Shown piece by piece: positions 1 through 8,248 of a stretch of DNA of 64,000 nucleotides. The notes beneath the pieces are model-generated. The model made no database searches. It had not been told where the DNA came from and worked only from the letters and a program-made list of their open reading frames with translations. Source of the stretch: WTGA01 sp965231865 (GTDB taxonomy: Bacteria; Pseudomonadota; Gammaproteobacteria; Arenicellales; Poriferihabitantaceae); contig CBDDOJ010000001.1 of assembly GCA_965231865.1 (NCBI GenBank), positions 310,001 through 374,000 on the forward strand. Reading direction: 5' to 3'. The first letter of the stretch is position 1, and each line of letters starts with the position of its first letter. Made by a program: the position numbers and the translations under genes.

Positions 1-850
1 CGTGGGAGGGGGATTTGTCCTCGCCAGTGTACACAACGAATTTTTCTTGACCATCAGGTCATCACACGCCATGTGAAACCCTTTTTTGAGTGTTGGCGCG
101 CGACTGGCCTTGATCTCAACCGCTCAATAGTCATCCAACCCAAATACAAGGACCAGATCAATTTCAACCCCGGCAGATGTGCGATAGAAAAAGGGATGAA
201 CACCGAATAGGAAGACTGCAAGAATATGCTCCATGACAAAGCCTTCCCAACTCTTTCCCAAAACGGGATGACCCAGTAACGCCCCGTAGTTGGGTATTCG
301 TAAAAGAGCATGCACAATGCCACTGTCTCGGACATAGGTTCGTGGAGATTTCACAAGCCGCTTTTTGACATTTCCATACCAGGGCTCCAGTCTGCGGACC
401 AAAAATAAATCAACCATCATACCCAGATACCGACTGACCGTTACGCTCGTTACATCCAATGAGTCTGCCAGCTTTGAAGCATTGAGTAATTCACCCTGGA
501 TGTGGGCGAGCATTGTCCAAAAGCGCTGGAGCGCTGCGGCGGAAATACGCGGCCCCAATTGTGGAATATCGTGCTCCAGATAGGTACGGATAAAGTGTTG
601 ACGCCAATCATGACTGGCTTCATCAGTGGACGCTGCATAGCTGTCCGGGAATCCACCGCGCATCCATAGTTTTTACAAGGGCCCGCCTTGGGGCTTTTCA
701 ATTTCAAATGGATCAAGGCCCGTCAATTCGGCATAGTGAATCCGCCCTGCAAGACTTTCAGAGCTTTGTTTGAGCAATTCCTTGGACGCAGAACCCAGAA
801 TTAGAAAACGACCGTTGCCGCACCGCATCAACTCCCGGTAATGGTGTCAT
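1..850 (-). pseudogene. Decayed AAA+ ATPase with DUF4143 domain
   Basis: Reading the minus strand from about 840 to 1 gives one broken protein of the ATP-binding/DUF4143 family. The stretch GRFLILGSASKELLKQSSES (about 815-750) is the typical sensor part of the AAA domain, MRGGFPDS (from 663) starts the DUF4143 part, and AVEIKAS (near 115) is its nuclease-like C-terminal segment. The frame is interrupted by an in-frame TAA just before KLWMRGGF (near 673) and an in-frame TGA at 124-126. Both could be single C-to-T changes of CAA or CGA. Near position 50 the frame shifts to continue as EKFVVYTGEDKSP. The N-terminal Walker A region is missing upstream of about 850, and the C-terminus runs off the window. 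Seen: the stops and the frameshift. Known: intact family members are about 400 residues and of unclear function, often found in mobile or toxin-rich DNA. I am confident this is a pseudogene. Confidence 0.8.
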
Positions 851-927
851 GCGACCCACGGAAAAACTTTTAATTGCTTTAGTCGGCTCTTCAGGGCAGA
901 CAAGCTTGCTTCTCTGTCAAAAGCAGG

Positions 928-959
928 TATGCTGTTAATAGCATATTAACCAATATAAA
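928..959 (+). promoter_or_regulatory. Candidate HipB operator and -10 box
   Basis: Two overlapping perfect inverted repeats lie 27-48 bases upstream of the hipB start. TATGCT and AGCATA are separated by six bases (928-945), and TTAATA and TATTAA by three bases (935-949). They are followed by TATAAA at 954-959, a possible -10 box. HipB-type repressors bind palindromes in their own promoter, so autoregulation is the natural reading. No good -35 box was found. The binding role is inferred. Confidence 0.45.
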
Positions 960-975
960 AGGTAATTCAAAGAAT

Positions 976-1317
976 ATGGCTGGCAGAAACATATTGACCA
1001 CCGCACCCCCTTATCCCGTGGAACAGGTGTTGAAACAGTTGGGGGCCAACCTGCGAACTGCAAGGCTCCGGAGAAATCTGAGAATCCAGGACGTTGCTGA
1101 GAAGATCGGCACCGGTCCGCGCCCGGTGTCCAATGCCGAGCAAGGCAAACCTTCCACCAGCGTTTCCGTCTACATTGCGCTGCTTTGGGCGTATGACCTG
1201 CTGGACGCCTTGAAAGAGATTGCGGACCCGGCACTCGACAAGGAGGGGCTGGCACTCACCCTGCCCCGTGAGCGTGCCCGAGCCCGCCAGCCGAAAAGCC
1301 TGGACAACGATTTCTAG
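976..1317 (+). CDS. hipB: HipB-like antitoxin, XRE-family repressor
   Basis: A 113-residue protein with a helix-turn-helix of the Cro/CI (XRE) type at about residues 18-75 (LGANLRTARL, then IQDVAEKIGTG, then VSNAEQGKPS). It sits 9 bases upstream of a HipA-type kinase gene in the same direction, the standard hipBA order. By family knowledge it binds and neutralises HipA and represses the operon. The C-terminal tail is basic and disordered-looking (RERARARQPK), as in longer HipB relatives. The ATG at 976 gives the only start in front of the conserved region and follows the palindromes at 928-949. The HipB role rests mainly on its neighbour, since XRE domains are widespread. Confidence 0.8.
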   Translation: MAGRNILTTAPPYPVEQVLKQLGANLRTARLRRNLRIQDVAEKIGTGPRPVSNAEQGKPSTSVSVYIALLWAYDLLDALKEIADPALDKEGLALTLPRERARARQPKSLDNDF

Positions 1318-1326
1318 GATCCTCGA

Positions 1327-2595
1327 ATGAACGACGCGTGCTACGTGTACATCGTGCTGCCTGGCGAGACAGCGTTCGTAACGGCCGGTAAATTCGTGCT
1401 CACCGCTGACCGGCACAGGAATCCGATCGGCAAATTTGTCTACGGGAAAAGCTACCTCTCCCGTGAGAATGCCGTTGCGATCGATCCGGTGGAGCTCAAA
1501 CTCACGACCGAAATATTCGAGACGAGACGGCTCCAAGGCATTTTCGGAGCACTCCGCGACGCGGGCCCGGATTACTGGGGTCGGCGGGTCATCGAAAAAT
1601 ATTCCGGCAAAGTGAATCCCAGTGAACTGGATTATCTTCTGTATTCGCCGGAAGACCGCGCCGGCGCCCTGAGCTTCGGCCTGAACCGGGAACCGCCGGT
1701 GCCATGGCGAAGATTCTCCCGCACCCTGGATTTGGCCGAGTTACAGCGACTGGCCGATGCAATCATTGCCGATGAAGAACTGCCAGCCAGTGCGAACGCT
1801 GAACAAGCGGAAGCATTGCTGCTCGCCGGCACGTCCATGGGAGGTGCACGCCCCAAAGCGGTCATACAAGACGATGACCGCCTGTGGGTTGCGAAATTCA
1901 ATCACCCGGATGACCGCTGGAATCACGCCCGTGTCGAACGCTCGATGCTACGGCTTGCCCATGAATGCGGTCTGCAGACAGCGCAGAGTCGAGTCGAGAC
2001 GGTTGGGGCCCGGGATGTGTTGATGGTTAAGCGCTTTGATCGGGCCAACGCTGCAACGGGCTATCGACGTGCGCGACTGTTGAGCGCCCTGACAATGCTC
2101 CGCGCAGAGGATTCTCACGTGGGCCGGGACAAATGGTCCTACCTTCTGCTGGTCGAAGAACTGCGGCGAATCTCGGCACGGCCGCAACCCGATGCTCAGG
2201 AACTCTTCCGACGGATGTGCTTCAATGCGTTGATCTCGAATACGGATGACCATCCCCGAAATCACGCCGTCATCACACTGGATGCCGACTGGAGGCTGTC
2301 GCCTGCCTACGACTTGATCCCATCGATGCCCATCAGCACCGAACAACGCGATCTTGCCCTCATCTGTGGCGATATGGGGCGCTATGCAAACGTTGACAAC
2401 CTGTTATCTCAACATTCACGATTTCTGCTGAATCGCGATGATGCCGACGCGACGATCCAGACCATGGAGCAGGTTGTGCGCCACCGCTGGTACCACATTG
2501 CAAGGGCCGAGGGTGTTACCGAACGGGATTGCGAACGAATCTCACGTGCGTTTGTGTACCCTGGCTTTCGATTCAATTACGGCAATGGGAATTAG
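1327..2595 (+). CDS. hipA: HipA-like Ser/Thr kinase toxin
   Basis: A 422-residue protein of the HipA kinase family, about full length (E. coli HipA is 440). An N-terminal HipA_N region (residues about 8-110) precedes the kinase fold. The ATP-binding motif GTSMGGARPKAVI lies at about 176-188, the catalytic segment FNALISNTDDHPRNHAVI at about 300-317, and SPAYDLIPS near 326-334. The conserved Asp and Asn residues of the catalytic segment are present, so it looks active. HipA kinases phosphorylate aminoacyl-tRNA synthetases such as GltX and stall translation; the target here is unknown. It is co-transcribed with the HipB-like gene just upstream. No frameshift or internal stop is seen, unlike the damaged toxin genes elsewhere in this window. 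Confidence 0.88.
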   Translation: MNDACYVYIVLPGETAFVTAGKFVLTADRHRNPIGKFVYGKSYLSRENAVAIDPVELKLTTEIFETRRLQGIFGALRDAGPDYWGRRVIEKYSGKVNPSELDYLLYSPEDRAGALSFGLNREPPVPWRRFSRTLDLAELQRLADAIIADEELPASANAEQAEALLLAGTSMGGARPKAVIQDDDRLWVAKFNHPDDRWNHARVERSMLRLAHECGLQTAQSRVETVGARDVLMVKRFDRANAATGYRRARLLSALTMLRAEDSHVGRDKWSYLLLVEELRRISARPQPDAQELFRRMCFNALISNTDDHPRNHAVITLDADWRLSPAYDLIPSMPISTEQRDLALICGDMGRYANVDNLLSQHSRFLLNRDDADATIQTMEQVVRHRWYHIARAEGVTERDCERISRAFVYPGFRFNYGNGN

Positions 2596-2645
2596 CCAAC
2601 GTCACGGAATTGTCGCAGCCTGCACACTGGAGTTTAACTGCTCGA

Positions 2646-2780
2646 CAAACCGGATCCGTTCCAGTGCTGTCAACTGCCGGTTCGGGGACACCCTGAGTCG
2701 GTCATCCCGGGCGCTATACCGGAAAATAATCGGAGATGATCAATTGCAATCGGCGCTTTCCCTGATATTCGTCCACATCC
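2646..2780. repeat. Direct repeat copy A of recJ 3' end
   Basis: This segment matches 3496-3631 over about 135 bases with roughly nine in ten positions identical. The match covers the last ~22 codons of recJ (minus strand, ending in IISDYFPV) plus about 70 bases beyond its stop. Copy A is detached from recJ and fused to the truncated PIN toxin. The mismatches show the duplication is not recent. Confidence 0.85.
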
Positions 2781-2905
2781 TGACATCGGGTTCCGGCACT
2801 CCACAATGGCGCAAAGAGATACCGGTCCGCAAGAAGCAACAACAGGTCGCGAAGGCCAGCCGAATAGAGGACATTGGCGTCAAGCACCGCCGTCAGGCGT
2901 ACCAT
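2714..2905 (-). pseudogene. Truncated PIN-domain toxin fused to recJ tail
   Basis: The first ~37 residues are a clear PIN-domain N-terminus (VLDANVLYSAGLRDLLLLLA, with the first catalytic Asp in LDAN). At about 2781 the sequence switches into the duplicated end of recJ and finishes with DEYQGKRRLQLIISDYFPV. PIN ribonuclease toxins of this class are about 130-190 residues long, so the later catalytic acidic residues are missing and the product should be inactive. It starts 3 bases after the stop of the upstream HTH antitoxin gene, the usual toxin position. The open frame is an accident of fusion, not a new domain. Confidence 0.82.
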
Positions 2906-2908
2906 CGT

Positions 2909-3358
2909 CTATTGCAAACCAAGTTCCTGGTCGAGAGCGGTCAGTTCATCGAGCGCCCCGCGTCGGCGGAATTCCGCCTCGCTGCGGTAGGCAAGAAGAT
3001 CCTCGACGCGGACACGGCGGTGAGAGCCGACCTTCCGAAAGGAAATCCTCCCCTCTTCGAGGGGATGAACCAGATGTGTCCGCGACACCTGCAACAGACC
3101 GGCGGCCTGCCGCGTTGTCAGTTCCGCATTCAGGGTTGTTATCGCAACGCCGTCGCCGTGGGCCATGTGCTCCAGAATCCGCCTGAGCAGTTGGACCGCT
3201 GTCCCCGGAATCTCTACGGCCTCGGCACCGAATTGCGCTGATATCGACTGTGCTACGTCCGGCAAGGCATCCAGAGTCCGAACAGCCCTCTCTGCGAGCA
3301 CCATCTCCCGGCTACTCGGAATACCGAACGCCGCCCCCGTTACTGTTTTTTCACCCAT
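2909..3358 (-). CDS. HTH antitoxin of PIN-toxin pair (excisionase-like)
   Basis: A 149-residue protein with a MerR/excisionase-like helix-turn-helix in its second half (about residues 80-125: ELTTRQAAGLLQVSRTHLV, then EEGRISFRKVGSHRRVR, then DLLAYR). It ends in the family's usual tail (ALDELTALDQELGL). This antitoxin family is normally paired with a PIN-domain toxin directly downstream, and here a truncated PIN gene starts 3 bases after its stop. The coding frame is intact, so the antitoxin survives while the toxin is broken. The pair lies between two direct repeats of the recJ 3' end. The role as autoregulator and antitoxin is inferred from the family. Confidence 0.75.
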   Translation of the reverse strand: MGEKTVTGAAFGIPSSREMVLAERAVRTLDALPDVAQSISAQFGAEAVEIPGTAVQLLRRILEHMAHGDGVAITTLNAELTTRQAAGLLQVSRTHLVHPLEEGRISFRKVGSHRRVRVEDLLAYRSEAEFRRRGALDELTALDQELGLQ

Positions 3359-3495
3359 TACGATTCCTCCAACATCCGGGCAGAAGGATACATGAAAATA
3401 ACATCAATGGCCCAATTGAAAAACAGACGTGCATCGAAGGACTTCTCATGCTGAGTGATGTACCACTCGCCAGGCGCTCGCACACCACTGCCCGG

Positions 3496-3631
3496 CAAAC
3501 CGGATCCGTCCCAGTGTTGCCAATTGCTGGTTCGGGGGACACCCTGCGTCGGTCATCCCGGGCGCTATACCGGAAAATAATCGGAGATGATCAATTGCAA
3601 TCGGCGCTTTCCCCGGTATTCATTCACATCC
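3496..3631. repeat. Direct repeat copy B, at intact recJ 3' end
   Basis: This copy is part of the functional recJ gene: it includes the last ~22 codons and about 70 bases past the stop at 3565. Its partner is 2646-2780. The two copies bracket the HTH antitoxin and the PIN stump in direct orientation, as if an element had inserted at the end of recJ and regenerated its 3' end. Confidence 0.85.
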
Positions 3632-5433
3632 AGCTGGTAGATGACATGGATTCTCCTCAGCACCGGCGCTTTCTCTCCCGGATCAATCGCCCTGAATACA
3701 ATCGCTTCAAATTTCCACTTCCTGTGGAAAGACTGTAATGTCAGCCTGAGATGTTGTTCCCCTACTATCCTGGAATGCAACACGTTGAACTCCCCTTCAA
3801 ACAAGGGGACGGGAAACCCCTGGCCCCAGGGTGCCGCCATCTGGATGTCTTCCGCATTTTCAAGGGTGATGTCTTCCTCTGCAAGATCGCCATCGGTATA
3901 CACGGTGGACAGATCACCCGCCTCACTGAAAAACCGGGTTACATGCCGATAAAAAGCCTGTGCAAATGAATCGAGATCATCGCCATGGATCGTCAGCCCT
4001 GCCGCCATCGCATGGCCCCCGAATTTTTTAATCAGCCCGGGATTCTCACTGGCAATGGTTTCGAGCAAATCCTTGATGTGCAGACCACTGACGGACCTTG
4101 CGGAACCCGACAATTGATCCGTTCCACTGGCGGCAAATACGATCGCCGGTTCGTCCGTTTTTTCCCTGATCCGGGAAGCCACCAACCCGGTGACCCCCTG
4201 ATGCCAATCAGGATGAAACAGGCAAAACCCAAGATTTGTGACGGTATCCGCCGCCTTTCTTGAAGACCGGTTTCCCAACACGGCGGCAACAATCCGCATC
4301 GCATCCGCCTGCATCTCTCCCTGGACTTTCTGTCGGTTGCGGTTGATGGTTTCCAGGGGCTGGGCCAGTTTTCTGGCCTCGTCCATGGATTCGGACAGCA
4401 AACATTCAATCCCCATGGAGATATCCTCCATGCGCCCCGCTGCGTTCAGCCTCGGGGCCACCCCAAAACCCAGATCCTGTGAAGTGAGATTTCGAAAATT
4501 CCGGCCCGAAGTCTCAAGCAGGGCCATTATTCCCGGCCGGCACCTTCCGGCCCGGATCCGAGATATCCCCTGGGCAACCAGAATGCGGTTGTTGTAATCC
4601 AGCGGCACCAGGTCTGCCACGGTCCCGAGTGCGACCAGGTCAAGATATTCGGCCAGATTCGGTACCGGAATCTGCCGGGTTTCAAACCAGCCCACCGTAT
4701 TCAGCTTCGCCCTGAGCAGCACAAGCAGGTAAAACATCACGCCGACTCCCGCCAGCATCTTGCTGGGAAACCCGCAGCCGGGTTGATTGGGGTTCACGAT
4801 GACATCCGCCGGGGGCAGTTCCGGTCCAGGCAAATGATGGTCGGTGATGATCACCCGGATGCCCGATGCCCGCAAAACACCCACCCCCGCGAGACTGCTT
4901 ATTCCGTTGTCGACCGTAATGACAATGTCGGGGGATTTCTGTATGGCCACTTCGGCAATTTTTTCCGACAAACCATATCCGTATTCGAATCGGTTGGGGA
5001 CGAGATAGTCCACATTCTTGGCACCAAATGAACGAAGACACAACAGGCCAAGGACGGTTGCGGTGGCACCATCGGTATCATAATCCCCTATAATCAGTAT
5101 CTTGTGTTGCTTTTGCATGGACACATGGAGCATCTCGACTGCGTCGGCACCGTGTTTTAACAATGCCGGGTCATGCAGCCGGGAAAGCGGGTATTCAAGT
5201 TCTTCCGGGTCTGAAACATCCCGGTTTTCAAAGATCCGCTTCAACAGGGGAGAAACGGTGACACGGGTGTCGGGGGTCAGGCTCAGGGAAACCCGTGGCG
5301 TACGATGACAATATTTTTTTTTCTGGGCAGGCCTGTCCATATCATTGATGCCTGGATCATTGACGCCTGGCCGGGTGAATATCAGGAACCCCCGGGGCAG
5401 ATTTCCTGTTTCCTCCAACCCCCCTGCCGGCAC
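3565..5433 (-). CDS. recJ: Single-stranded-DNA exonuclease RecJ
   Basis: 5'-3' single-strand exonuclease of the DHH family, used in RecF recombination, mismatch repair and base excision repair. The DHH motifs are visible: IIGDYDTDGATAT (about residue 114), VITVDNG, and ITDHHLPGPELPP (about 197), which bind the catalytic metals. GGHAMAAG (near 480) is the DHHA1 motif. The GTG at 5433 gives 622 residues, longer than the usual ~575. The ATG at 5340 (M32, before DRPAQKKK) gives a more normal length, and neither start has a strong ribosome binding site. The gene lies downstream of hom on the same strand, with a short tandem repeat between them. Its last codons are duplicated at 2646-2780. Confidence 0.95.
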   Translation of the reverse strand: MPAGGLEETGNLPRGFLIFTRPGVNDPGINDMDRPAQKKKYCHRTPRVSLSLTPDTRVTVSPLLKRIFENRDVSDPEELEYPLSRLHDPALLKHGADAVEMLHVSMQKQHKILIIGDYDTDGATATVLGLLCLRSFGAKNVDYLVPNRFEYGYGLSEKIAEVAIQKSPDIVITVDNGISSLAGVGVLRASGIRVIITDHHLPGPELPPADVIVNPNQPGCGFPSKMLAGVGVMFYLLVLLRAKLNTVGWFETRQIPVPNLAEYLDLVALGTVADLVPLDYNNRILVAQGISRIRAGRCRPGIMALLETSGRNFRNLTSQDLGFGVAPRLNAAGRMEDISMGIECLLSESMDEARKLAQPLETINRNRQKVQGEMQADAMRIVAAVLGNRSSRKAADTVTNLGFCLFHPDWHQGVTGLVASRIREKTDEPAIVFAASGTDQLSGSARSVSGLHIKDLLETIASENPGLIKKFGGHAMAAGLTIHGDDLDSFAQAFYRHVTRFFSEAGDLSTVYTDGDLAEEDITLENAEDIQMAAPWGQGFPVPLFEGEFNVLHSRIVGEQHLRLTLQSFHRKWKFEAIVFRAIDPGEKAPVLRRIHVIYQLDVNEYRGKRRLQLIISDYFPV

Positions 5434-5516
5434 TGGAATGATCCGGTTTTCCCCCTGCCGGGGAAGCAGACTGCCAGGTGCCTGCCAAAGCGGTTGTCAC
5501 CGCTTGGGGAGACATC

Positions 5517-5554
5517 ATTGATTGGCACTCGCTTTATTGATTGGCACTCGCTTT
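5517..5554. repeat. 19-bp perfect tandem duplication
   Basis: The unit attgattggcactcgcttt occurs twice in direct succession (5517-5535 and 5536-5554) in the gap between hom and recJ. It looks like a slippage duplication. It could slightly change spacing in the recJ leader; no other role is visible. Confidence 0.9.
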
Positions 5555-5582
5555 GACCACTTTCTCCCGTCCCGGAGGGGAA

Positions 5583-6893
5583 TCATGACAATTGCTCAAG
5601 CCGGATTTTGACCACGCTGCCGTTCACGGTATCGAGCTTTTCCACTTCTTCCAGTGCCCTCACCAGATTGCCTTCCCGGGTCTTTTGGGTCAGCATGATA
5701 ATCGTAACGTCTTCGTTCGGCTGGCCTCTTCCCTTTTGGATCACACTGTCAATACTGATATCGCCGTGCCCGAAAATGGTGGCGATGGAGGCCATTACCC
5801 CCGGACGGTTAATGACATTCATACGAAGATAGAACGCCGTTTCAATTTCTTCCATCGCCAGTATCCGCATATCAATGATCGCATCGGGCTGAAAAGCGAG
5901 ATGCGGAACCCGGTTTCCCGGGTCTGTGGTGATCGTTCGGACCACATCGATAAGGTCGGCGACGACCGCAGAGGCTGTGGGTTCAGAACCCGCACCGGCT
6001 CCGTAATACAACGTTGGGCCGACGGCATCGGATTGTACGAGGACCGCATTCTTGACGCCGTTTACGTTGGCAATTAACCGGTTTTTCGGGATGAGGGTCG
6101 GATGCACCCGCAATTCCACTCCATCGCCGGATTTTTTCGCGATCCCGATGTGCTTGATACGATAACCCAGTTCCCGGGCATAGGTGATGTCTTCGCTGGT
6201 GATTGCGGTGATTCCCTCGACATGGACACGACTGAACCGAAGGGAAATCCCGAAGGCAATGGAAGCCAGGATGGTCAGCTTGTGTGCGGCATCAATCCCT
6301 TCGATATCGAAAGTGGGATCCGCTTCCGCATACCCCAATTCCTGGGCCTCGGCCAGGACGTCATCGAAATCACACCCGGCTTGATCCATCTGCGTCAGGA
6401 TATAGTTGGTTGTGCCATTGATGATTCCAGCCAGCCACTCGATTCGATTTGCCGACAATCCTTCACGGATGGCCTTGATAATGGGAATGCCCCCGGCAAC
6501 CGCCGACTCAAACGCGACAATCAGTCCCTTTTCCTGTGCTGACTTGAAAATCTCATTCCCGTGAATCGCAATCAACGCCTTGTTGGCGGTGACAACATGC
6601 TTGCCATTGTCCAGTGCCTGCGTCACGGCCTGCAGGGGGATGGCTTCTCCGCCCATGACCTCGACAACAATCTGTATATCAGGGTGGTTAACGATCTCAA
6701 ACGGGTCCTGGGTGATAACCAGGGTGTCGAGATTTACCGGGCGGGGCTTGGAAACATCCCGGACCGCGGCGCCAATGACCCGAATCTCACGACCCGCACG
6801 CCGGGTAATTTCTTCCGCATTGCGTTGTAAGACAGAGAGTGTTCCACTCCCCACAGTGCCTAGCCCAATCAGGCCAATATTGACCGCTTTCAC
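5583..6893 (-). CDS. hom: Homoserine dehydrogenase
   Basis: Catalyses the NAD(P)H-dependent reduction of aspartate semialdehyde to homoserine, the branch point to threonine and methionine. The 436-residue length fits the monofunctional enzyme. The N-terminus is a Rossmann fold (NIGLIGLGTVGSGTL, residues 5-19). The catalytic region has GIINGTTNYILTQM (about 166-179) and the signature AEADPTFDIEGIDAAHKL (about 198-215). A C-terminal ACT domain (about 355-430, NVINRPGVMASIATIFG) suggests allosteric control, usually by threonine. The ATG at 6893 is followed at once by the Rossmann strand. It is divergent from the 6955 gene across a 61-base AT-rich gap that must hold both promoters. Aspartokinase (lysC), two steps earlier in the pathway, is at 29795-31030. 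Confidence 0.95.
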   Translation of the reverse strand: MKAVNIGLIGLGTVGSGTLSVLQRNAEEITRRAGREIRVIGAAVRDVSKPRPVNLDTLVITQDPFEIVNHPDIQIVVEVMGGEAIPLQAVTQALDNGKHVVTANKALIAIHGNEIFKSAQEKGLIVAFESAVAGGIPIIKAIREGLSANRIEWLAGIINGTTNYILTQMDQAGCDFDDVLAEAQELGYAEADPTFDIEGIDAAHKLTILASIAFGISLRFSRVHVEGITAITSEDITYARELGYRIKHIGIAKKSGDGVELRVHPTLIPKNRLIANVNGVKNAVLVQSDAVGPTLYYGAGAGSEPTASAVVADLIDVVRTITTDPGNRVPHLAFQPDAIIDMRILAMEEIETAFYLRMNVINRPGVMASIATIFGHGDISIDSVIQKGRGQPNEDVTIIMLTQKTREGNLVRALEEVEKLDTVNGSVVKIRLEQLS

Positions 6894-6954
6894 AGTATTT
6901 TCGTTATAATTATTAAGAAACTGGTACGTCCAAACAAATGTATGGTCAATCCGA

Positions 6955-7332
6955 ATGAAACTGCACCTTCATCAGACCGAACAGCTGAATAGAATTCGCG
7001 CTCTCACCCGGCTGGATCATGGATTTTTACTCAAAATCGGGGATACGGATTATACAAGAAGTTTAATCTTAACACCTGAAAAACTGGAAATGTGGGAAGT
7101 CAACCGGGTTTCTGAATTAAACCAGGCGGATTTTGAAAAACTGGCCGGTCTCAATGCAGAAGTCATTATTCTGGGGACTGGAAGCACCATGATCTTCCCG
7201 GACCCGAAAATTACCCGGCCACTGATGCAAAGCGGTACCGGCCTGGAAGTGATGGATACGCCCGCAGCGTGCAGAACCTACAATATACTGCGGGGGGATG
7301 ACCGTCGGGTCGCCGCAGGCCTTATTCTCTGA
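6955..7332 (+). CDS. Mth938-like (DUF498) domain protein
   Basis: A 125-residue protein of the Mth938-like family, recognisable from LILTPEKLEMW (about 37-47), EVIILGTGSTMIFPDP (about 71-86) and the ending DTPAACRTYNILRGDDRRVAAGLIL. Family members include human NDUFAF3, a complex I assembly factor, and many uncharacterised bacterial proteins, so the exact role here is unknown. The length is typical. It is transcribed away from hom, and the gap to convergent rlmB (7333-7468) shows no obvious terminator. Confidence 0.85.
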   Translation: MKLHLHQTEQLNRIRALTRLDHGFLLKIGDTDYTRSLILTPEKLEMWEVNRVSELNQADFEKLAGLNAEVIILGTGSTMIFPDPKITRPLMQSGTGLEVMDTPAACRTYNILRGDDRRVAAGLIL

Positions 7333-7468
7333 TGGGGTGGACACACTCAATGCAGGGTTGACCGGCGCACGGCAATGAGGCCAGCGGGTCACGAATGAAA
7401 AACTCCGCGGCCACCGGGACTCCTCGACCACAGGGCAATGGAATCTTTGCCCAACTGCGACCGCAGCC

Positions 7469-8248
7469 CTACTCTGTTTCGCTGCGCTGCCTTTGCCGGA
7501 GAATTTCGAACAGGACCACCGCGGTGGCCGTCGAGACATTCAGGCTGGAAATCAGCCCCTGCATGGGAATACTCACCAGGTGATCGCAGTATTTTCGGGT
7601 CAGTCTCCGCAGCCCGGTGCCTTCTGCTCCCATGACCACCACGCTTTTCCTGGGAAAACGGCAGTCATACAGGGGCTGATCCCCGGCACCGTCCGCACCA
7701 TACACCCAGAATTCTCTTTCCCGAAGGTCAAGCAGCGCCCGGGGGAGGTTGGATACATACACGACATCCACCCGCTCAACGGCGCCGGACGCCACCTTGC
7801 GCACGGTCTGGTTGACCGGGCAGGCCCCGTTTTTGGGCAGGACAATCTTTCGAACTCCGGCGCATTCGGCCGTGCGGATACAGGCCCCCAGATTGTGCGG
7901 GTCCTGGATATGGTCCAGTGCCAGCACGGTTTCACGGTCACGCAAATCGTTCAGAATCTCATTCAGGGTTTTGGTCCGGCGAGGGAGTCTGGAATGGAGA
8001 ACCGCAACAATCCCCTGGTGGCCGGAGCTTCCGCAGGCATCGTTCAACTCCAGCCGTGTCGAAAATCGTATTGGCACCCCTGCCTTTCGCAGATAGTCGG
8101 TTAACCTGCGCATCCGGTGGTCCTGCCGCTTGCCATCCAGCAGGACTTCCGCAATGTCATGCCTGCTGGATTTTGCAGCCGACTCCACCGCATGAAATCC
8201 GTATACAAGATTTCGGCTTTCCTCCCCGCCTTGTCCGGACATGCTCAA
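7469..8248 (-). CDS. rlmB: 23S rRNA (guanosine-2251-2'-O)-methyltransferase
   Basis: A SpoU/TrmH-family (SPOUT) RNA methyltransferase that methylates the 2'-O of G2251 in the P-loop of 23S rRNA. The N-terminal substrate-binding domain (VYGFHAVESA, about residues 14-23) is followed by the trefoil-knot SAM domain with LDHIQDPHNLGACIRTAEC (about 115-133), VVMGAEGTGLRRLT (about 204-217) and SIPMQGLISSLNVSTATAV (about 227-245). The 259-residue length is usual. Its start overlaps the rnr stop by 4 bases, so rnr and rlmB form an operon, the order seen in E. coli. Confidence 0.94.
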   Translation of the reverse strand: MSMSGQGGEESRNLVYGFHAVESAAKSSRHDIAEVLLDGKRQDHRMRRLTDYLRKAGVPIRFSTRLELNDACGSSGHQGIVAVLHSRLPRRTKTLNEILNDLRDRETVLALDHIQDPHNLGACIRTAECAGVRKIVLPKNGACPVNQTVRKVASGAVERVDVVYVSNLPRALLDLREREFWVYGADGAGDQPLYDCRFPRKSVVVMGAEGTGLRRLTRKYCDHLVSIPMQGLISSLNVSTATAVVLFEILRQRQRSETE

